A stretch of 64,000 bases of DNA from Blastochloris sulfoviridis (GTDB lineage Bacteria; Pseudomonadota; Alphaproteobacteria; Rhizobiales; Xanthobacteraceae), in NCBI RefSeq assembly GCF_008630065.1, contig NZ_VWPL01000013.1:43818-107817 (forward strand), in the 5' to 3' direction. A program made the translations under genes and the position numbers. Each line of letters starts with the position of its first letter. The first letter of the stretch is position 1. Below the pieces are notes generated by a model that was given only the letters and a program-made list of their open reading frames with translations, was not told the origin of the DNA and did no database searches. Below are positions 48,489-60,738 of this stretch, piece by piece.

Positions 48489-49930
48489 GCCAGCGCCGTG
48501 CAGGCGCCGGCCTGCCACGCCCGCGCCACCCCGGCGAAATCGGTCTTGCCGGAGGCGGTGTGCGGCCACTCGGCCAGGACGGCGAAGTGGCGGGGGACTT
48601 TCGACGCCGGCAAATGGGCGCGGGCGAACGCCATCAGTTCGGCCGCTGTCGGCGGCTCGCCATCCGGCTTGATCACCGCCTGCAGGCGGGTGCCGCGCTT
48701 GGCATCGGCGACGCCCAGCACCGCCGCCTCGGCCACGCCCGGATGGCGGCGCAGCACCGCCTCGATCTCCTCCGGGTGGATGTTGCGGCCCGAGGAGATG
48801 ATCATGCGGTCGGCGCGGCCGACGAGGTGGAGGAAGCCCTCGGCGTCGAGGAACCCCATGTCGCCGACCGACATGGCATCCCCGGCCCGGGTCAACGCCG
48901 GCTGATCGCCGGTGGCGTAGTCCAGGAAGCACAGATTGCTGCGCACAAACACCCGCCCGGTGCGCCCCGTGGGCAGGCGGCGGCCGCTCGCATCGCGGAT
49001 CGTCACCTCGACGCCGGGAAACGGCCGGCCGACCGACGTCGCCGGCGCATCCTCGCCGGCCACCGCCACGTAGCTCAGCTCGGACGCGCCGTAGAACTCG
49101 GCGAATGCGGCGCTGGGAAACAGATGCTTGAGGCGGGCCGTCTCGGCCGCCGGCCATTTGGCGCCCGACGACAGCACGCGCGCCACGTGCCCGATCGGCC
49201 CCTGCGCGGCGCGCTCGGCCGCCTCCAGCAGCATCAGAAGCTGGGTCGGCACGGCATAGAGCAGACGCACATCCTCGCGCTCGATCGCGGCGAGCGCGGC
49301 ACGGGCGGAAAAGCGCGGCCCGAACACCACCTTGGCGCCGGCAAAGAGCCCGCGCACCACGGCATAGAGAAACAGCGAGTGGACCAGCGCGCCGGGCGCC
49401 AGCACGGTGTCGGTATGGTCGAGCCCGAACACCGCGGCTTCGCCCTTGATGCTGGCGATCCACGACGCCTGGCTGCGGCGAAATCCCTTGGGAATCCCGG
49501 TCGAGCCCGAGGTGAAGCCGACATAGAACGGCACGTCCGAAGACGGCTCGGCCAGCGGCGGCGGATCGGCCGGCGCGCCCAGCGCGTCAGGCACCGCGGC
49601 GAAGGCGAGGTCGGGCAGGCCGGCGACGATCCAGCCGGGGTTCAGCCGCTCGACCACCCGGCGGAAGGTCGCCTCCGGCCAGCCGGGATCGAGGATCTGC
49701 GCCTCGCGGCCGGCGCGGCAGGCGGCGAGCACCAGCAGCACCAAAGCCGGCGAATTGGGCAGGCTGAGCGCCACGCCCTGGCCGGCCGGCACCTTGGACA
49801 CGACGAGCGCGGCAAGGCGCGTCACGGCCTTGTCCAGATCGGCCCATGTGAGGCGGTCGTCGGCGAAGACCAGCGCGGTGCCGCCGGGCCGCAATCGCCC
49901 GTGCACCGCCAGCGGCGCAGTGAGGCTCAT
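48485..49930 (-). CDS. AMP-dependent acyl-CoA synthetase/ligase
   Basis: A 481-residue member of the adenylate-forming superfamily. The P-loop motif is GFTSGSTGIPKGF (about 138-150), the A5-like motif FYGASELSY, the A7/A8 region GDMGFLDAEGFLHLVGRADRM and the A10 lysine in PHTASGKTD. It activates a carboxylate, probably to a CoA thioester. It overlaps the neighbouring thiolase and agmatinase genes by 4 nt each (ATGA), so the three are translated together. The substrate cannot be inferred; an aromatic or short-chain acid is possible. Confidence 0.85.
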   Translation of the reverse strand: MSLTAPLAVHGRLRPGGTALVFADDRLTWADLDKAVTRLAALVVSKVPAGQGVALSLPNSPALVLLVLAACRAGREAQILDPGWPEATFRRVVERLNPGWIVAGLPDLAFAAVPDALGAPADPPPLAEPSSDVPFYVGFTSGSTGIPKGFRRSQASWIASIKGEAAVFGLDHTDTVLAPGALVHSLFLYAVVRGLFAGAKVVFGPRFSARAALAAIEREDVRLLYAVPTQLLMLLEAAERAAQGPIGHVARVLSSGAKWPAAETARLKHLFPSAAFAEFYGASELSYVAVAGEDAPATSVGRPFPGVEVTIRDASGRRLPTGRTGRVFVRSNLCFLDYATGDQPALTRAGDAMSVGDMGFLDAEGFLHLVGRADRMIISSGRNIHPEEIEAVLRRHPGVAEAAVLGVADAKRGTRLQAVIKPDGEPPTAAELMAFARAHLPASKVPRHFAVLAEWPHTASGKTDFAGVARAWQAGACTALA

Positions 49931-50880
49931 GCGCGGCGCCGCTCCGCAAGCAGCCCGATATAGTGCATGGCGATGGCCGAGGCAGCGATGGCGGTGATGT
50001 CGGCGTGGTCGTAGGGCGGCGAGACCTCCACCACATCCATGCCGCGCCAGTCGATGGGCCCGAGCGCCCGCAGGATCGTCAGCGCCTCGCGGCTGGTGAG
50101 GCCGCCGGCCACCGGCGTGCCGGTGCCGGGCGCGAAGGCGGGGTCGAGCGCGTCGATGTCGAAGGACAGATAGGCCGCCCCGCTGCCGACCCGCTGGCGG
50201 ATGCGCTCGACCGTGCCCTTCACGCCGATATCGGCGAAGGTGTAGGCGTCGATGACATCAAGGTCGCAGGTGGCCGGCGCCACGGTGCGCACGCCGATCT
50301 GGATCGAGCGGGCGGGATCGACCAGCCCCTCGGCGACGGCGCGGGCGGTGACGCTGCCATGGTCGATGCGGGTGGCGTCCTTGGCGTGCCAGGTATCCTG
50401 GTGCGCATCGAACTGCACCAGCGCCAGCGGCCCGTACAAAGTGGCGTGGGCGCGCAAGAGGCCGAGCGTGATCGAATGGTCGCCGCCGAGCGTGACAAGC
50501 TGGGCACCGGAGGCGAGAATCTCGCCGGCCTGGGCGGCGATCTCCTCGGTGGCGGATGCCGGGCGGCCGTAATCGAGCGCGCAGTCGCCCCAATCGACCA
50601 CGGTCAGCCGCTCAAAGGGGTCGAGGCCGAACGGATATTGCGGATCGCCGTCGAGGATCGCCGAGGCGCGGCGGATCGCCTGCGGCCCGAAGCGCGCCCC
50701 CGGCCGGTTGGAGGTGGCGGCGTCGAACGGCACCCCCCACACCACGACGTCGACGCCCTGGATCTGGCGGCTGTAGCGGCGGCGCATGAAGGACAGCACG
50801 CCGCCATAGGTCGGCTCGGGCGAGCCGCCGGTCAGCGGGCCGAAGACGGCGTTGTCGGTGGGGCGGCGGGCGGGGCTCAT
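49927..50880 (-). CDS. speB: Agmatinase-like ureohydrolase
   Basis: A 317-residue Mn-dependent ureohydrolase. Metal ligands are in GGDHSITLG, FDAHQDTWH and SFDIDALDPAFAPGTGTP, all intact. The family cleaves agmatine, guanidinobutyrate or similar guanidino compounds to urea and an amine; exact substrate is not certain. It is the first gene of a three-gene unit with a ligase and a thiolase, an uncommon partnership for agmatinase. It is divergent from parE, with 119 nt between the starts. Confidence 0.85.
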   Translation of the reverse strand: MSPARRPTDNAVFGPLTGGSPEPTYGGVLSFMRRRYSRQIQGVDVVVWGVPFDAATSNRPGARFGPQAIRRASAILDGDPQYPFGLDPFERLTVVDWGDCALDYGRPASATEEIAAQAGEILASGAQLVTLGGDHSITLGLLRAHATLYGPLALVQFDAHQDTWHAKDATRIDHGSVTARAVAEGLVDPARSIQIGVRTVAPATCDLDVIDAYTFADIGVKGTVERIRQRVGSGAAYLSFDIDALDPAFAPGTGTPVAGGLTSREALTILRALGPIDWRGMDVVEVSPPYDHADITAIAASAIAMHYIGLLAERRRA

Positions 50881-50999
50881 GGTACAACTCTAGCCGGTCG
50901 GCAGGCGCGCGTCAGCCTCGGCCGGCATGTCGTCCCCTGTGTCGCCCCAATCTGGCATCATCCAGCCTGAACGAATCGCGACCGAACCGGACAGGATTG

Positions 51000-53120
<2,121 letters not shown>

Positions 53121-53143
53121 CGGAATTTTCCCGGCAGCCGCCT

Positions 53144-53644
53144 GTCGCCCCGGACCGAGCGCAGCGAGGAGCCGGGGCCGTCATCAGGAAGAGGTGTCTT
53201 CTCCGGATGACGATCCCGGGTCTCGCGTTGCTCGCCCGGGACGACGAGGCCCGACGAAGGATGATCGTCGCTCGGCAAAATAGTGCCGATGCGCGGCGTT
53301 ACAATCAGTCGTCGCCCCGGACCGAGCGCAGCGAGGAGCCGGGGCCGTCATCAGGAAGAGGTGCCTTCTCCGGATGACGATCCCGGGTCTCGCGTTGCTC
53401 GCCCGGGACGACGAGGCCCGACGAAGGATGATCGTCGCTCGGCAAAATAGTGCCGATGCGCGGCGTTACAATCAGTCGTCGCCCCGGACCGAGCGCAGCG
53501 AGGAGCCGGGGCCGTCATCAGGAAGAGGTGTCTTCTCCGGATGACGATCCCGGGTCTCGCGTTGCTCGCCCGGGACGACGAGGCCCGACGAAGGATGATC
53601 GTCGCTCGGCAAAATAGTGCCGATACACAGCGTCACAGCCCGAA
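53144..53644. repeat. Tandem array: three copies of a 167-bp unit
   Basis: Units start at 53144, 53311 and 53478 and are near-identical. Each begins GTCGCCCCGGACCGAGCGC, passes through GATGACGATCCCGGGTCTCG and ends with CGGCGTTACAATCAGTC or a variant. The last unit runs into the 3' end of the RelE-type toxin gene (stop at 53633). The first half of the unit is related to the 116-bp unit at 33565. Confidence 0.95.
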
Positions 53645-53947
53645 GTCTTCGCGGAAGCGGTCGATCTGGTGCATGCGCTCGTGCAGGATCGTCACGATGC
53701 CGATGTCGCCATTGCTGAGCTTCCGCCAATAGACGAAATGCCGTTCGTAACGGAAAACGTAGCCCTCGACGCCGAATTCGGCCGGCACCGGGCGTGACAC
53801 CACTTCGTGCGTTTCGATCTTGCCGAAGGCTTCGAACAGACCGGTAATGTAGCGCTCAGCCTGCTCGGTGCCCCATCGGTCGCGCGTGTAGCGGTAGATG
53901 TCATCCAGGCGGTGCGATGCCGCCTCCTGGATGCGGATCGCAGCCAT
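53633..53947 (-). CDS. RelE/ParE-family toxin
   Basis: A 104-residue toxin of the RelE/ParE superfamily. The N-terminus IRIQEAASHRLDDIYRYTRDRWG forms the two helices. The core strands FRYERHFVYWRK and DIGIVTILHERMH are typical of the fold; the C-terminal RxDRF region ends the protein. It probably inhibits gyrase or translation. The antitoxin gene precedes it by 7 nt. The 3' end overlaps the last unit of a tandem repeat array by about 12 nt, so its last residues may come from repeat sequence. Confidence 0.88.
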   Translation of the reverse strand: MAAIRIQEAASHRLDDIYRYTRDRWGTEQAERYITGLFEAFGKIETHEVVSRPVPAEFGVEGYVFRYERHFVYWRKLSNGDIGIVTILHERMHQIDRFREDFGL

Positions 53948-53954
53948 CAGGGCG

Positions 53955-54209
53955 CTACACCTTGTTGCGCGCGATGACCTCGGCTGCCGTCAGCGGCTGG
54001 TACGACGACTCGGGCGCCGTGAAAGCCCGCGTCAATTCCGCCTTCAGCCGGTCGAACGCCTCTTTCTCCGCCCGCTCCTTGTCGCGGCGGATGAGGTCCC
54101 GAATGTACTCGCTGACGTTTTCGTATGACCCAGTCTCGCCGACATTGGCGGTGACGAAATCGCTGAGCGCTCCGCTCAGCCGGACCGTCATGGTCATGGT
54201 GCGGGACAT
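53955..54209 (-). CDS. ParD-like ribbon-helix-helix antitoxin
   Basis: An 84-residue antitoxin. The N-terminal ribbon-helix-helix domain reads TMTMTVRLSGALSDFV, then NVSEYIRDLIRRDKERAE, as in the ParD/CC2985 family. The C-terminal half (about 45-84) is the toxin-binding arm with EAFDRLKAELTRAFTAPESS. RHH antitoxins repress their own promoter. The upstream region is AT-rich and probably contains the operator. Confidence 0.88.
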   Translation of the reverse strand: MSRTMTMTVRLSGALSDFVTANVGETGSYENVSEYIRDLIRRDKERAEKEAFDRLKAELTRAFTAPESSYQPLTAAEVIARNKV

Positions 54210-54294
54210 CGCAGCACCTCTTTGAATATTCTCGTACTCAAGATAATCAATAATGAATACAAGACAAGTCGCGTGCCGTGCGCCGCGCCGTCGC
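54210..54294. promoter_or_regulatory. AT-rich promoter region of the toxin-antitoxin operon
   Basis: In the gene's direction the 85 nt upstream of the antitoxin gene is much richer in A and T than its surroundings, with TTGATTATCTTGAGTACGAG and GAATATTC. This fits an autoregulated toxin-antitoxin promoter; I could not place exact -35 and -10 boxes. Confidence 0.45.
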
Positions 54295-55875
54295 TCACCC
54301 CGCGGCGATCACCGGCTCGCGGCCGATCAGCTTGGCCAGGGTGCGCAGCCGGCCCATCAGCCGCTCGCCGGCAAGGTCGGCGAGGTCGCCTTCGAGCCGC
54401 AGCACCAGCTTGCCCTGGACCACCTCCAGCGGCGCGCGCGGCAGGATGCCCGGCATGGCGGCGGAGACGAGGTAGCCCACCCGCATGGTGGCGCCAAGGA
54501 TGCGGGCATGGTCAAGCATGCCCGGCGAGGCGAGCTCGCGCAGCGCCGGCGACAGCGCATCCTCCGACAGGCCGGCGTGACGGAAATACACCGCCAGCGC
54601 CATGAACGCCCGCGCCGTATGATCGAGGCCGACGAAGGCGGCATGGGCGATGATGTTGAGCGACTGCTCGCCGCGATAATCGGGGTGGGCGCGCCAGCCG
54701 ATATCGGCGAGCAGGCAGGCGGCGCGCCGCAGGCGCGTCTCCTCGGCACTCTCATCGATCCCGGTCGAGGCCATGAAGCGGTCCGACCATTCGGCGAGCT
54801 CATAGCCGTGGCGCGGCGAGCGCGAGCGCAGCGCGTTGAGATCCCCGGCCGCCACCAGCAGCGGGTCGCGATGCTGCTCGGCCTCCGGCAGCAGCGAGAA
54901 CAGCAGGCCCTCGCGCACGCCGAGCGCCGAGACGGTGACCTCGGCCGGCTTGCCGACGCGGATGATGTGCTCCAGCACCAACGCGCCATAGGCGAGCAGT
55001 GCGCGGCGGGCGTCCGACACCACCTCGATCTTCGACAGCGTCGAGGCGTCGACGCGCTGCACGAGGCGACAGAATTCCAGCGCCTCCCGCACCGGCAAGG
55101 TGTAGCCGTGCATCACATGCAACGGATAGCCACGCTGCGACATGTGCAGCTTGGCGAGCGAGCGCCAGGTGCCGCCAACCGCGTAGAAGGTGCGGCCCGG
55201 CAACGCCTCAAGCTGGGTGATGCCGGCGAGGGCGTCGCGCACGATGCGCTCGGCCTTCTTGAGCGACTTGGCGGAGACGTCCTGCAGCGCCAGCCCGCCG
55301 AGCGGCAAGGTGACGCCGGTGCCGACCTTGTGGCCGTGGATGTCGGCGAATTCCAGCGAGCCGCCGCCGAGATCGCCGACCACGCCGCTCGGCCGGTAGG
55401 TGCCGGCGATGACGCCGAGCGCAGCGAGCTTGGCCTCGCGCTTGCCGGAGAGCAGTTCGATGTCGGTGCGGCAAATCTCGCGGGCGCGCTCGATGAATTC
55501 CTGGCCGTTGGCGGCGTCGCGCGCGGCGGCGGTGGCCAGCACATGGACCTGCTCGACCCGCAGCACGTCGCACAGCGCGCGGAAGCGCTTCAGCGCCGCC
55601 AGCGCCTTCTCGACGGCATCGAAATCGAGCCGGCCGGTGGTCGCCACGTTGCGGCCGAGGCCGCACAGCGCCTTCTCGTTGAACATCGGCGTCGGCGAAC
55701 GCGAGATCGCCTCATAGACCACGAGGCGAACCGAATTCGAGCCGATGTCGATGACCGCGACCGGCGGACCGAGCGAGAGCCGGCCGCAAGCCACCTCGTG
55801 GGTGATGAGCACGTCAGCTTCGCGCGATTCGCCGGGGGAGGTTTCGGGGCGCGGTTGCTTCGAGGGACTTTCCAC
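54295..55875 (-). CDS. ppx: Exopolyphosphatase (Ppx/GppA family)
   Basis: A 526-residue ASKHA-fold phosphatase that degrades polyphosphate or pppGpp. The phosphate loop is [17 protein letters not shown] (about 40-55); the second nucleotide motif is [15 protein letters not shown] (about 164-178). The C-terminal HD-like helical part includes [21 protein letters not shown]. The start lies inside the end of ppk1 (62-nt overlap), which is unusual; an internal start in ppx would reduce it. Coexpression with the polyphosphate kinase gives a synthesis/breakdown pair. Confidence 0.94.
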   Translation of the reverse strand: MESPSKQPRPETSPGESREADVLITHEVACGRLSLGPPVAVIDIGSNSVRLVVYEAISRSPTPMFNEKALCGLGRNVATTGRLDFDAVEKALAALKRFRALCDVLRVEQVHVLATAAARDAANGQEFIERAREICRTDIELLSGKREAKLAALGVIAGTYRPSGVVGDLGGGSLEFADIHGHKVGTGVTLPLGGLALQDVSAKSLKKAERIVRDALAGITQLEALPGRTFYAVGGTWRSLAKLHMSQRGYPLHVMHGYTLPVREALEFCRLVQRVDASTLSKIEVVSDARRALLAYGALVLEHIIRVGKPAEVTVSALGVREGLLFSLLPEAEQHRDPLLVAAGDLNALRSRSPRHGYELAEWSDRFMASTGIDESAEETRLRRAACLLADIGWRAHPDYRGEQSLNIIAHAAFVGLDHTARAFMALAVYFRHAGLSEDALSPALRELASPGMLDHARILGATMRVGYLVSAAMPGILPRAPLEVVQGKLVLRLEGDLADLAGERLMGRLRTLAKLIGREPVIAAG

Positions 55876-58225
55876 GGCCGGACAGACTCGGGTTGGTCAT
55901 GAAGTAGCGATGGGCGTTGAACGGCTCCTCGTCCGCCGGGCGGATGATGCGTTCGGACCCGCCATCCGGCAAGACCCGCCAGCTCTGTTCGTTGTCCATA
56001 AGATTGGCAACCATGATCTGGTCGAGCACTTGTTCGTGCACGGTCGGGTTGAGAATCGGACACAACGCCTCGACCCGCCGATCGAGATTGCGCGGCATCA
56101 GGTCGGCCGAGGAGATATAGACCGCCGCCTTGGGGTGCGGCAAACCGTGGCCATTGCCGAAACAATAGATGCGGCTGTGCTCCAGGAAGCGGCCGATGAT
56201 CGACTTGACGCGGATGTTCTCCGACAGACCGGGCACGCCGGGGCGCAGGCAGCAGATGCCGCGCACGATCAGGTCCACCGGTACGCCGGCCGAGCTTGCG
56301 GCATAGAGCGCGTCGATCACCTCGGGATCGACCAGCGCGTTCATCTTGCCCCAGATCGCCGCCGGCCGGCCGGCCTTGGCGTGGGCCATCTCCTGGGCGA
56401 TGTGGTCGAGAATCTTCTTTTTCAGCGTCACCGGCGAGACCGACATGCGCTCCAATTCCTGCGGCTCGGCGTAGCCGGTGACGAAATTGAAGATGCGCGC
56501 CACGTCGCGCGCGATCATCGGATCGGCGGTGAAGAACGACAGGTCGGTGTAGATGCGCGCGGTGATCGGATGATAGTTGCCGGTGCCGACGTGGCAGTAG
56601 GACACCAGCGAGCCGGTCTCGCGGCGTACCACCATCGACAGCTTGGCGTGGGTCTTCAGCTCGATGAAGCCGAACACCACCTGCACGCCGGCGCGCTCAA
56701 GGTCGCGCGCCCAGCGGATATTGGCCTCCTCGTCGAAGCGAGCCTTGAGTTCCACCAGCGCGGTGACCGACTTGCCGGCTTCCGCCGCTTCCGCCAGCGC
56801 CTTGACGATGGGGCTGTTGGCCGAGGTGCGGTAGAGCGTCTGCTTGATCGCCACCACATTGGGATCGGCCACCGCCTGGTTGAGGAACTGCACGACGACG
56901 TCGAAGGATTCATACGGGTGGTGGACGATGAGATCCTTCTGGCGGATGGCGGCGAAGCAGTCGCCGCCATGGTCGCGGATGCGCTCGGGAAAACGCGCGT
57001 TGAACGGCGGGAATTTCAGCGCGGGCTTGTCGAGCGCGACGATCTGCGACAGGTCGGTGAGCGCGAGAATGCCGTCGACCAGGAACATCTCGTCGTCGGC
57101 GACGCCGAGCGCGCGCTGGATGAAGCTGCGCAACGGCTTGGGCATCGTCGCCTCGATCTCCAGGCGGATCACCGAGCCGCGGCGGCGCTGCTTGAGCGCG
57201 GTCTCGAACAGACGGACGAGATCCTCGGCCTCTTCCTCCACTTCGAGGTCGCTGTCGCGGATCACCCGGAAGGCGCCCTGCCCCTTCACAGTGTAGCCCG
57301 GGAACAGGCGGCCGATGAACAGGCCCATCACCTGCTCCAGCGAGATGAAGCGCACCACGCCGGCCTCGCCGAGGTCGGGCATGCGGATGAAGCGATCGAT
57401 CTTGATCGGCGCGCGGATCAGCGCGGTCAGCGGCTTCGAGCCGTCGGCGGCCACGAGCTGCAGCGCCAGCGAGTAGCCGAGATTGGGAATGAACGGGAAC
57501 GGATGCGCCGGGTCGATGGCCAGCGGCGTCAGCACCGGGAAGATGTGGCGCAGGAAATAGTCCTCCAGCCACGTGCGCTCGGCCTTGGTCATCGTCTCGC
57601 TGTCGACCAGGACGACGCTCTCCTGCTCGAGCTCCAGCCGAAGCGCGCGCCACCGGCGCTGCTGCTCGGAAGACAGTCGCACCACCTCGACCGCGATTCG
57701 GTCGAGCTGCTCCTGCGGCGTCAGGCCGTCCGGGCTGCGCGAGGTGATGCCGGCGCGCTCCTGGCCCTTGAGGCCGGCGACCCGCACCATGAAGAACTCG
57801 TCGAGATTGTTGGCCGAGATCGACAGGAAGCGCAGCCGCTCCAGCAGCGGGTGGTGGGCGTTCTCGCTCTCGGCCAGGACGCGGCTGTTGAAATCCAGCC
57901 AGGATAGTTCGCGATTGATGAAGCGCTCGGGCTGCCCGGCCAGATCCGCGCCCGCCTCCAGCTTCGTCTTCTCGGGATTTGCCTTGTCCGGACTTTGCTT
58001 GTCAGCCTTGGAACCCTCGGATCTGGCCGCCCCGTCTGCCTTGGCCGCTCCGTCCGGCCTGTTCCTTTCAGGCTTGCCTACCTCGGTTTTGCCGGCCTCG
58101 GTTTTGCCCGTTTCGGGTTTGGCGGTCTCGGATCTGGCGGTCTCCGGTCTTACGGCTTCAGGCTTGGCCGGCGGCGGCGCGGCGACAGGCTCGGCGGGGG
58201 CGCGAGCGCGAACGTCTTTGGCCAT
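55814..58225 (-). CDS. ppk1: Polyphosphate kinase 1 with extended N-terminus
   Basis: An 803-residue kinase that makes polyphosphate from ATP. The core begins near residue 100 ([17 protein letters not shown]) and includes [15 protein letters not shown] and the autophosphorylated-His motif [23 protein letters not shown] near the C-terminus is family-specific. Residues 1-98 are a charged, repetitive extension ([18 protein letters not shown]) rich in Lys, Glu, Thr and Ala; it has no counterpart in E. coli PPK1 and is probably disordered. hdaA lies 89 nt upstream and ppx overlaps downstream, as in related Hyphomicrobiales. Confidence 0.96.
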   Translation of the reverse strand: MAKDVRARAPAEPVAAPPPAKPEAVRPETARSETAKPETGKTEAGKTEVGKPERNRPDGAAKADGAARSEGSKADKQSPDKANPEKTKLEAGADLAGQPERFINRELSWLDFNSRVLAESENAHHPLLERLRFLSISANNLDEFFMVRVAGLKGQERAGITSRSPDGLTPQEQLDRIAVEVVRLSSEQQRRWRALRLELEQESVVLVDSETMTKAERTWLEDYFLRHIFPVLTPLAIDPAHPFPFIPNLGYSLALQLVAADGSKPLTALIRAPIKIDRFIRMPDLGEAGVVRFISLEQVMGLFIGRLFPGYTVKGQGAFRVIRDSDLEVEEEAEDLVRLFETALKQRRRGSVIRLEIEATMPKPLRSFIQRALGVADDEMFLVDGILALTDLSQIVALDKPALKFPPFNARFPERIRDHGGDCFAAIRQKDLIVHHPYESFDVVVQFLNQAVADPNVVAIKQTLYRTSANSPIVKALAEAAEAGKSVTALVELKARFDEEANIRWARDLERAGVQVVFGFIELKTHAKLSMVVRRETGSLVSYCHVGTGNYHPITARIYTDLSFFTADPMIARDVARIFNFVTGYAEPQELERMSVSPVTLKKKILDHIAQEMAHAKAGRPAAIWGKMNALVDPEVIDALYAASSAGVPVDLIVRGICCLRPGVPGLSENIRVKSIIGRFLEHSRIYCFGNGHGLPHPKAAVYISSADLMPRNLDRRVEALCPILNPTVHEQVLDQIMVANLMDNEQSWRVLPDGGSERIIRPADEEPFNAHRYFMTNPSLSGRGKSLEATAPRNLPRRIARS

Positions 58226-58314
58226 GAGGGTCTCCGAAACGGGGTCCGGCAGTCTGACTATTACGAACGCATGACAAAATCGCGAACCTGCCGTGCCGTT
58301 CTATAGCAGACCGC

Positions 58315-59088
58315 TCACCCGCCGGCGCGCACCCGCGGCGGGGGAGGCTGCGGCACTTGAGCCTCGGAGGCCTGAACCTCGCGATCCTGCGCTTGGGACA
58401 TCGTGGCCTGAGCCATCCCGGCCTGTGGCAGAAGCTGGGCGGCGAGCGCGCGCGTCACAGGGCGCCGCAACGCCAGCGCAGCGCAGTCCAACGCCGCCAC
58501 AGTGCGCGTCAACGCCGCCGCAGTGCGCTCGATTCTGGTGACAAGATACCGCACGAGGCCGGCGTCGGCGTCGATGCCGCGGTCGGCGAACAGCTTGAAC
58601 GCCATGGCATGCAGCAGCGCATCGTCCGCCGGCGCCAGCCTCGCCACCGGCAGCGCCCTGAGGCGCGAGACGAGATCGGGCAGGGTGAACCCGCTCGCCG
58701 GAGCCTCGCGGCCCGTCAGCAGCAGCCAAGCCCCCTGCTCGCGGACCAGATTCAGCAGATGAAACAGCACTGTCTGGTCGATGCTCGCCGGGTCCAGATC
58801 CTCCACCACCAGCGCACCGGCAGCCAGGAGCGCGCCGAGGTCGGCCCCCTGCAGGGCCTCGGCCAGCACCCGCTTCGCGCCGGCGCGGACGGCCCAGATG
58901 GCGGCGAGATGGCTCTTGCCGGAGCCCTCGGGCCCGACGAGCGCCACTGCCCGGTCCGGCCAGTGCGGCCAGCGCTCGATCAGCGCCAGCGCGTCGGCAT
59001 TGCAGGGAGCCGAGACGAAATCCTCGCGGACGAAGCTCGGCGGCTGCCCGAAATCGAGGACGAGCTGGTGAGGCGCGGCAAGCGGCAT
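58315..59088 (-). CDS. hdaA: DnaA regulatory inactivator HdaA
   Basis: A 257-residue AAA+ protein related to the DnaA ATPase domain. It binds the replication clamp and promotes hydrolysis of ATP on DnaA. QLVLDFGQPPSFVREDFV at the N-terminus contains the clamp-binding-type QLxLDF motif. Walker A is GPEGSGKSHLA (about 56-66), and VVEDLDPASIDQ is the Walker B region. The last ~35 residues are Gln/Pro/Arg-rich and not conserved. ATG at 59088 overlaps the AI-2E permease stop, implying coupling. Confidence 0.9.
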   Translation of the reverse strand: MPLAAPHQLVLDFGQPPSFVREDFVSAPCNADALALIERWPHWPDRAVALVGPEGSGKSHLAAIWAVRAGAKRVLAEALQGADLGALLAAGALVVEDLDPASIDQTVLFHLLNLVREQGAWLLLTGREAPASGFTLPDLVSRLRALPVARLAPADDALLHAMAFKLFADRGIDADAGLVRYLVTRIERTAAALTRTVAALDCAALALRRPVTRALAAQLLPQAGMAQATMSQAQDREVQASEAQVPQPPPPRVRAGG

Positions 59089-59096
59089 GATGGCGT

Positions 59097-60194
59097 TCAA
59101 TCGGCATCCGGGCCGGTGCGCGGCACGCCGGTGTAGAAGGGGCTGGCGAGGTAGCGCCTGAGCGCGAAGCGCGTCAACACGCCGGTGGCCGCCGCCAGCG
59201 GCACCGCCAGCAGAAGACCCACGAAACCAAACAGATAACCGAAGGCGAACAGGGCGAACATCAGCCAGACCGGATGCAGGCCGACGCTGTGGCCGACCAG
59301 ATTGGGGGCCAGGATGTAGCCTTCCAGGATCTGGCCGACTCCGAACACCGCCATCACCGCGAGCACCCAGTGCCAGTCCGGCCAGAACTGCACGAACGCC
59401 ACGCCGGTGGCGGTGAGGAAGCCGGCGAGCGAGCCGACATAGGGGATGAAGGAGAACAGCCCGGCCATCGAGCCGATCAGCAGGCCGAAGTTCAGGCCGA
59501 CCGTGATCAGGCCGACGGCGTAATAGGACGCCAAAATCAGGCACACGCCAGCCTGCCCGCGCACGAAGCCGGCGATCGCCGTGTCCATCTCGTGGGCCAG
59601 TTCGCGGACGGTATTTCGATACTTCAGCGGCAGCCAGCTATCGATGGCGCGGATCATCCGCTCCCAGTCGTAGAGCAGATAGAAGGCGACGATCGGCGTC
59701 ACCACGATCAGCGAGAGCACCGAGACGAGCGCGGTGCCGCCGGACCACAGCCCCTGCAGCGAGGTGAGAAGCCAGCCCGCCCCTTGCGTCACCAGCTCGG
59801 ACAGCGATTTCTGGACGTCCGGCAGCCACTCGCCCAGCATCGGCGCCAACCACTCCCGGTTCTCGTCGGTCAGAAGCTGCTGCAGGGACATCACATAGCT
59901 CGGCACGCCCTGGATGAAGGCGGTGAGCTGGCTGGTCAGAAGCGGTGCCAGCAGGATGACGCTCAGCACAAAGCCCAGCAGGAATACGCCGACGATGAGC
60001 AGCGTCGCCAGAAGGCGGCCGAGCCCCAGGCGCTCCAGCCGGTCGGCGATGGGATCGAGGAAATAGGCCAGCGCCATGCCTGCCACGAACGGTAGCAGCA
60101 TGCCGCGCAGCAGCCACAGAATGAGGATGAAGACGGCCAGCGTGGCGAGCCAGAACGTCACCTGCTTCTGGAGAGTCATCGGCCCGTCCGCCAT
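59097..60194 (-). CDS. AI-2E family transporter (PerM-like)
   Basis: A 365-residue permease of the AI-2 exporter/PerM family with seven or eight hydrophobic helices (about 12-32, 34-52, 60-85, 150-175, 205-235, 240-275 and 300-335). VVTPIVAFYLLYDWERM and GQILEGYILAPNLVGHSVGLHPVWL are typical family blocks. The substrate is unknown for most members. It lies between pgsA-like and hdaA genes, a typical arrangement in Hyphomicrobiales; the hdaA start overlaps its stop. Confidence 0.92.
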   Translation of the reverse strand: MADGPMTLQKQVTFWLATLAVFILILWLLRGMLLPFVAGMALAYFLDPIADRLERLGLGRLLATLLIVGVFLLGFVLSVILLAPLLTSQLTAFIQGVPSYVMSLQQLLTDENREWLAPMLGEWLPDVQKSLSELVTQGAGWLLTSLQGLWSGGTALVSVLSLIVVTPIVAFYLLYDWERMIRAIDSWLPLKYRNTVRELAHEMDTAIAGFVRGQAGVCLILASYYAVGLITVGLNFGLLIGSMAGLFSFIPYVGSLAGFLTATGVAFVQFWPDWHWVLAVMAVFGVGQILEGYILAPNLVGHSVGLHPVWLMFALFAFGYLFGFVGLLLAVPLAAATGVLTRFALRRYLASPFYTGVPRTGPDAD

Positions 60195-60207
60195 CGAGCG
60201 CCGATCC

Positions 60208-60738
60208 TCAGCTCGCCATATGGCGTGTCCATTCAGCGAGATAAGCGCCGGCCGAAACCGCCGTCAAGGCAGCCGTGATGTACATCGCCGCCGCCACCAC
60301 CGGCTCCAGCGACAGGTTGAATCCCAGCGAACCCAGCACCAGGGCCGCGAAAATGATCTGGGCGGCGGTGTTGAGCTTCGATACCAGCAGCGGGCGAATG
60401 GTGACCGGGTTCTCCAGCACGCCCGACAGCACGATGGCGCCGACGATCATGATGTCGCGGGAGACCACCAGGATGGCGATCCACAGCGGGATGTTCCCTT
60501 GAATGGCCAGGGTCAGGTAGATGCTGACCAGCAGCGCCTTGTCGGCCAGCGGGTCGAGATAGGCGCCAAGCTCGGTGGCCATGCCGAAGCGCTTGGCGAG
60601 AAAGCCGTCCACCGCGTCGGACACGCCGGCGATGACGAACAGCACGAAGGCCAAGTGCAGTTCCTGCGCGAAAATGGCCCAGACGACCGCCGGAACCAGC
60701 AAAATCCGGCCGATGGTGATCAGATTGGGGATGCTCAC
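60208..60738 (-). CDS. CDP-alcohol phosphatidyltransferase family protein
   Basis: A 176-residue membrane enzyme. The CDP-alcohol signature is SDAVDGFLAKRFGMATELGA followed by YLDPLADK, with the three catalytic Asp residues preserved. It has about five helices. It is PgsA-like, so it may make phosphatidylglycerophosphate or cardiolipin. The GTG start at 60738 fits the family N-terminus SIPNLITIGR. It is followed closely by the AI-2E permease gene and is divergent from purM. Confidence 0.85.
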   Translation of the reverse strand: MSIPNLITIGRILLVPAVVWAIFAQELHLAFVLFVIAGVSDAVDGFLAKRFGMATELGAYLDPLADKALLVSIYLTLAIQGNIPLWIAILVVSRDIMIVGAIVLSGVLENPVTIRPLLVSKLNTAAQIIFAALVLGSLGFNLSLEPVVAAAMYITAALTAVSAGAYLAEWTRHMAS

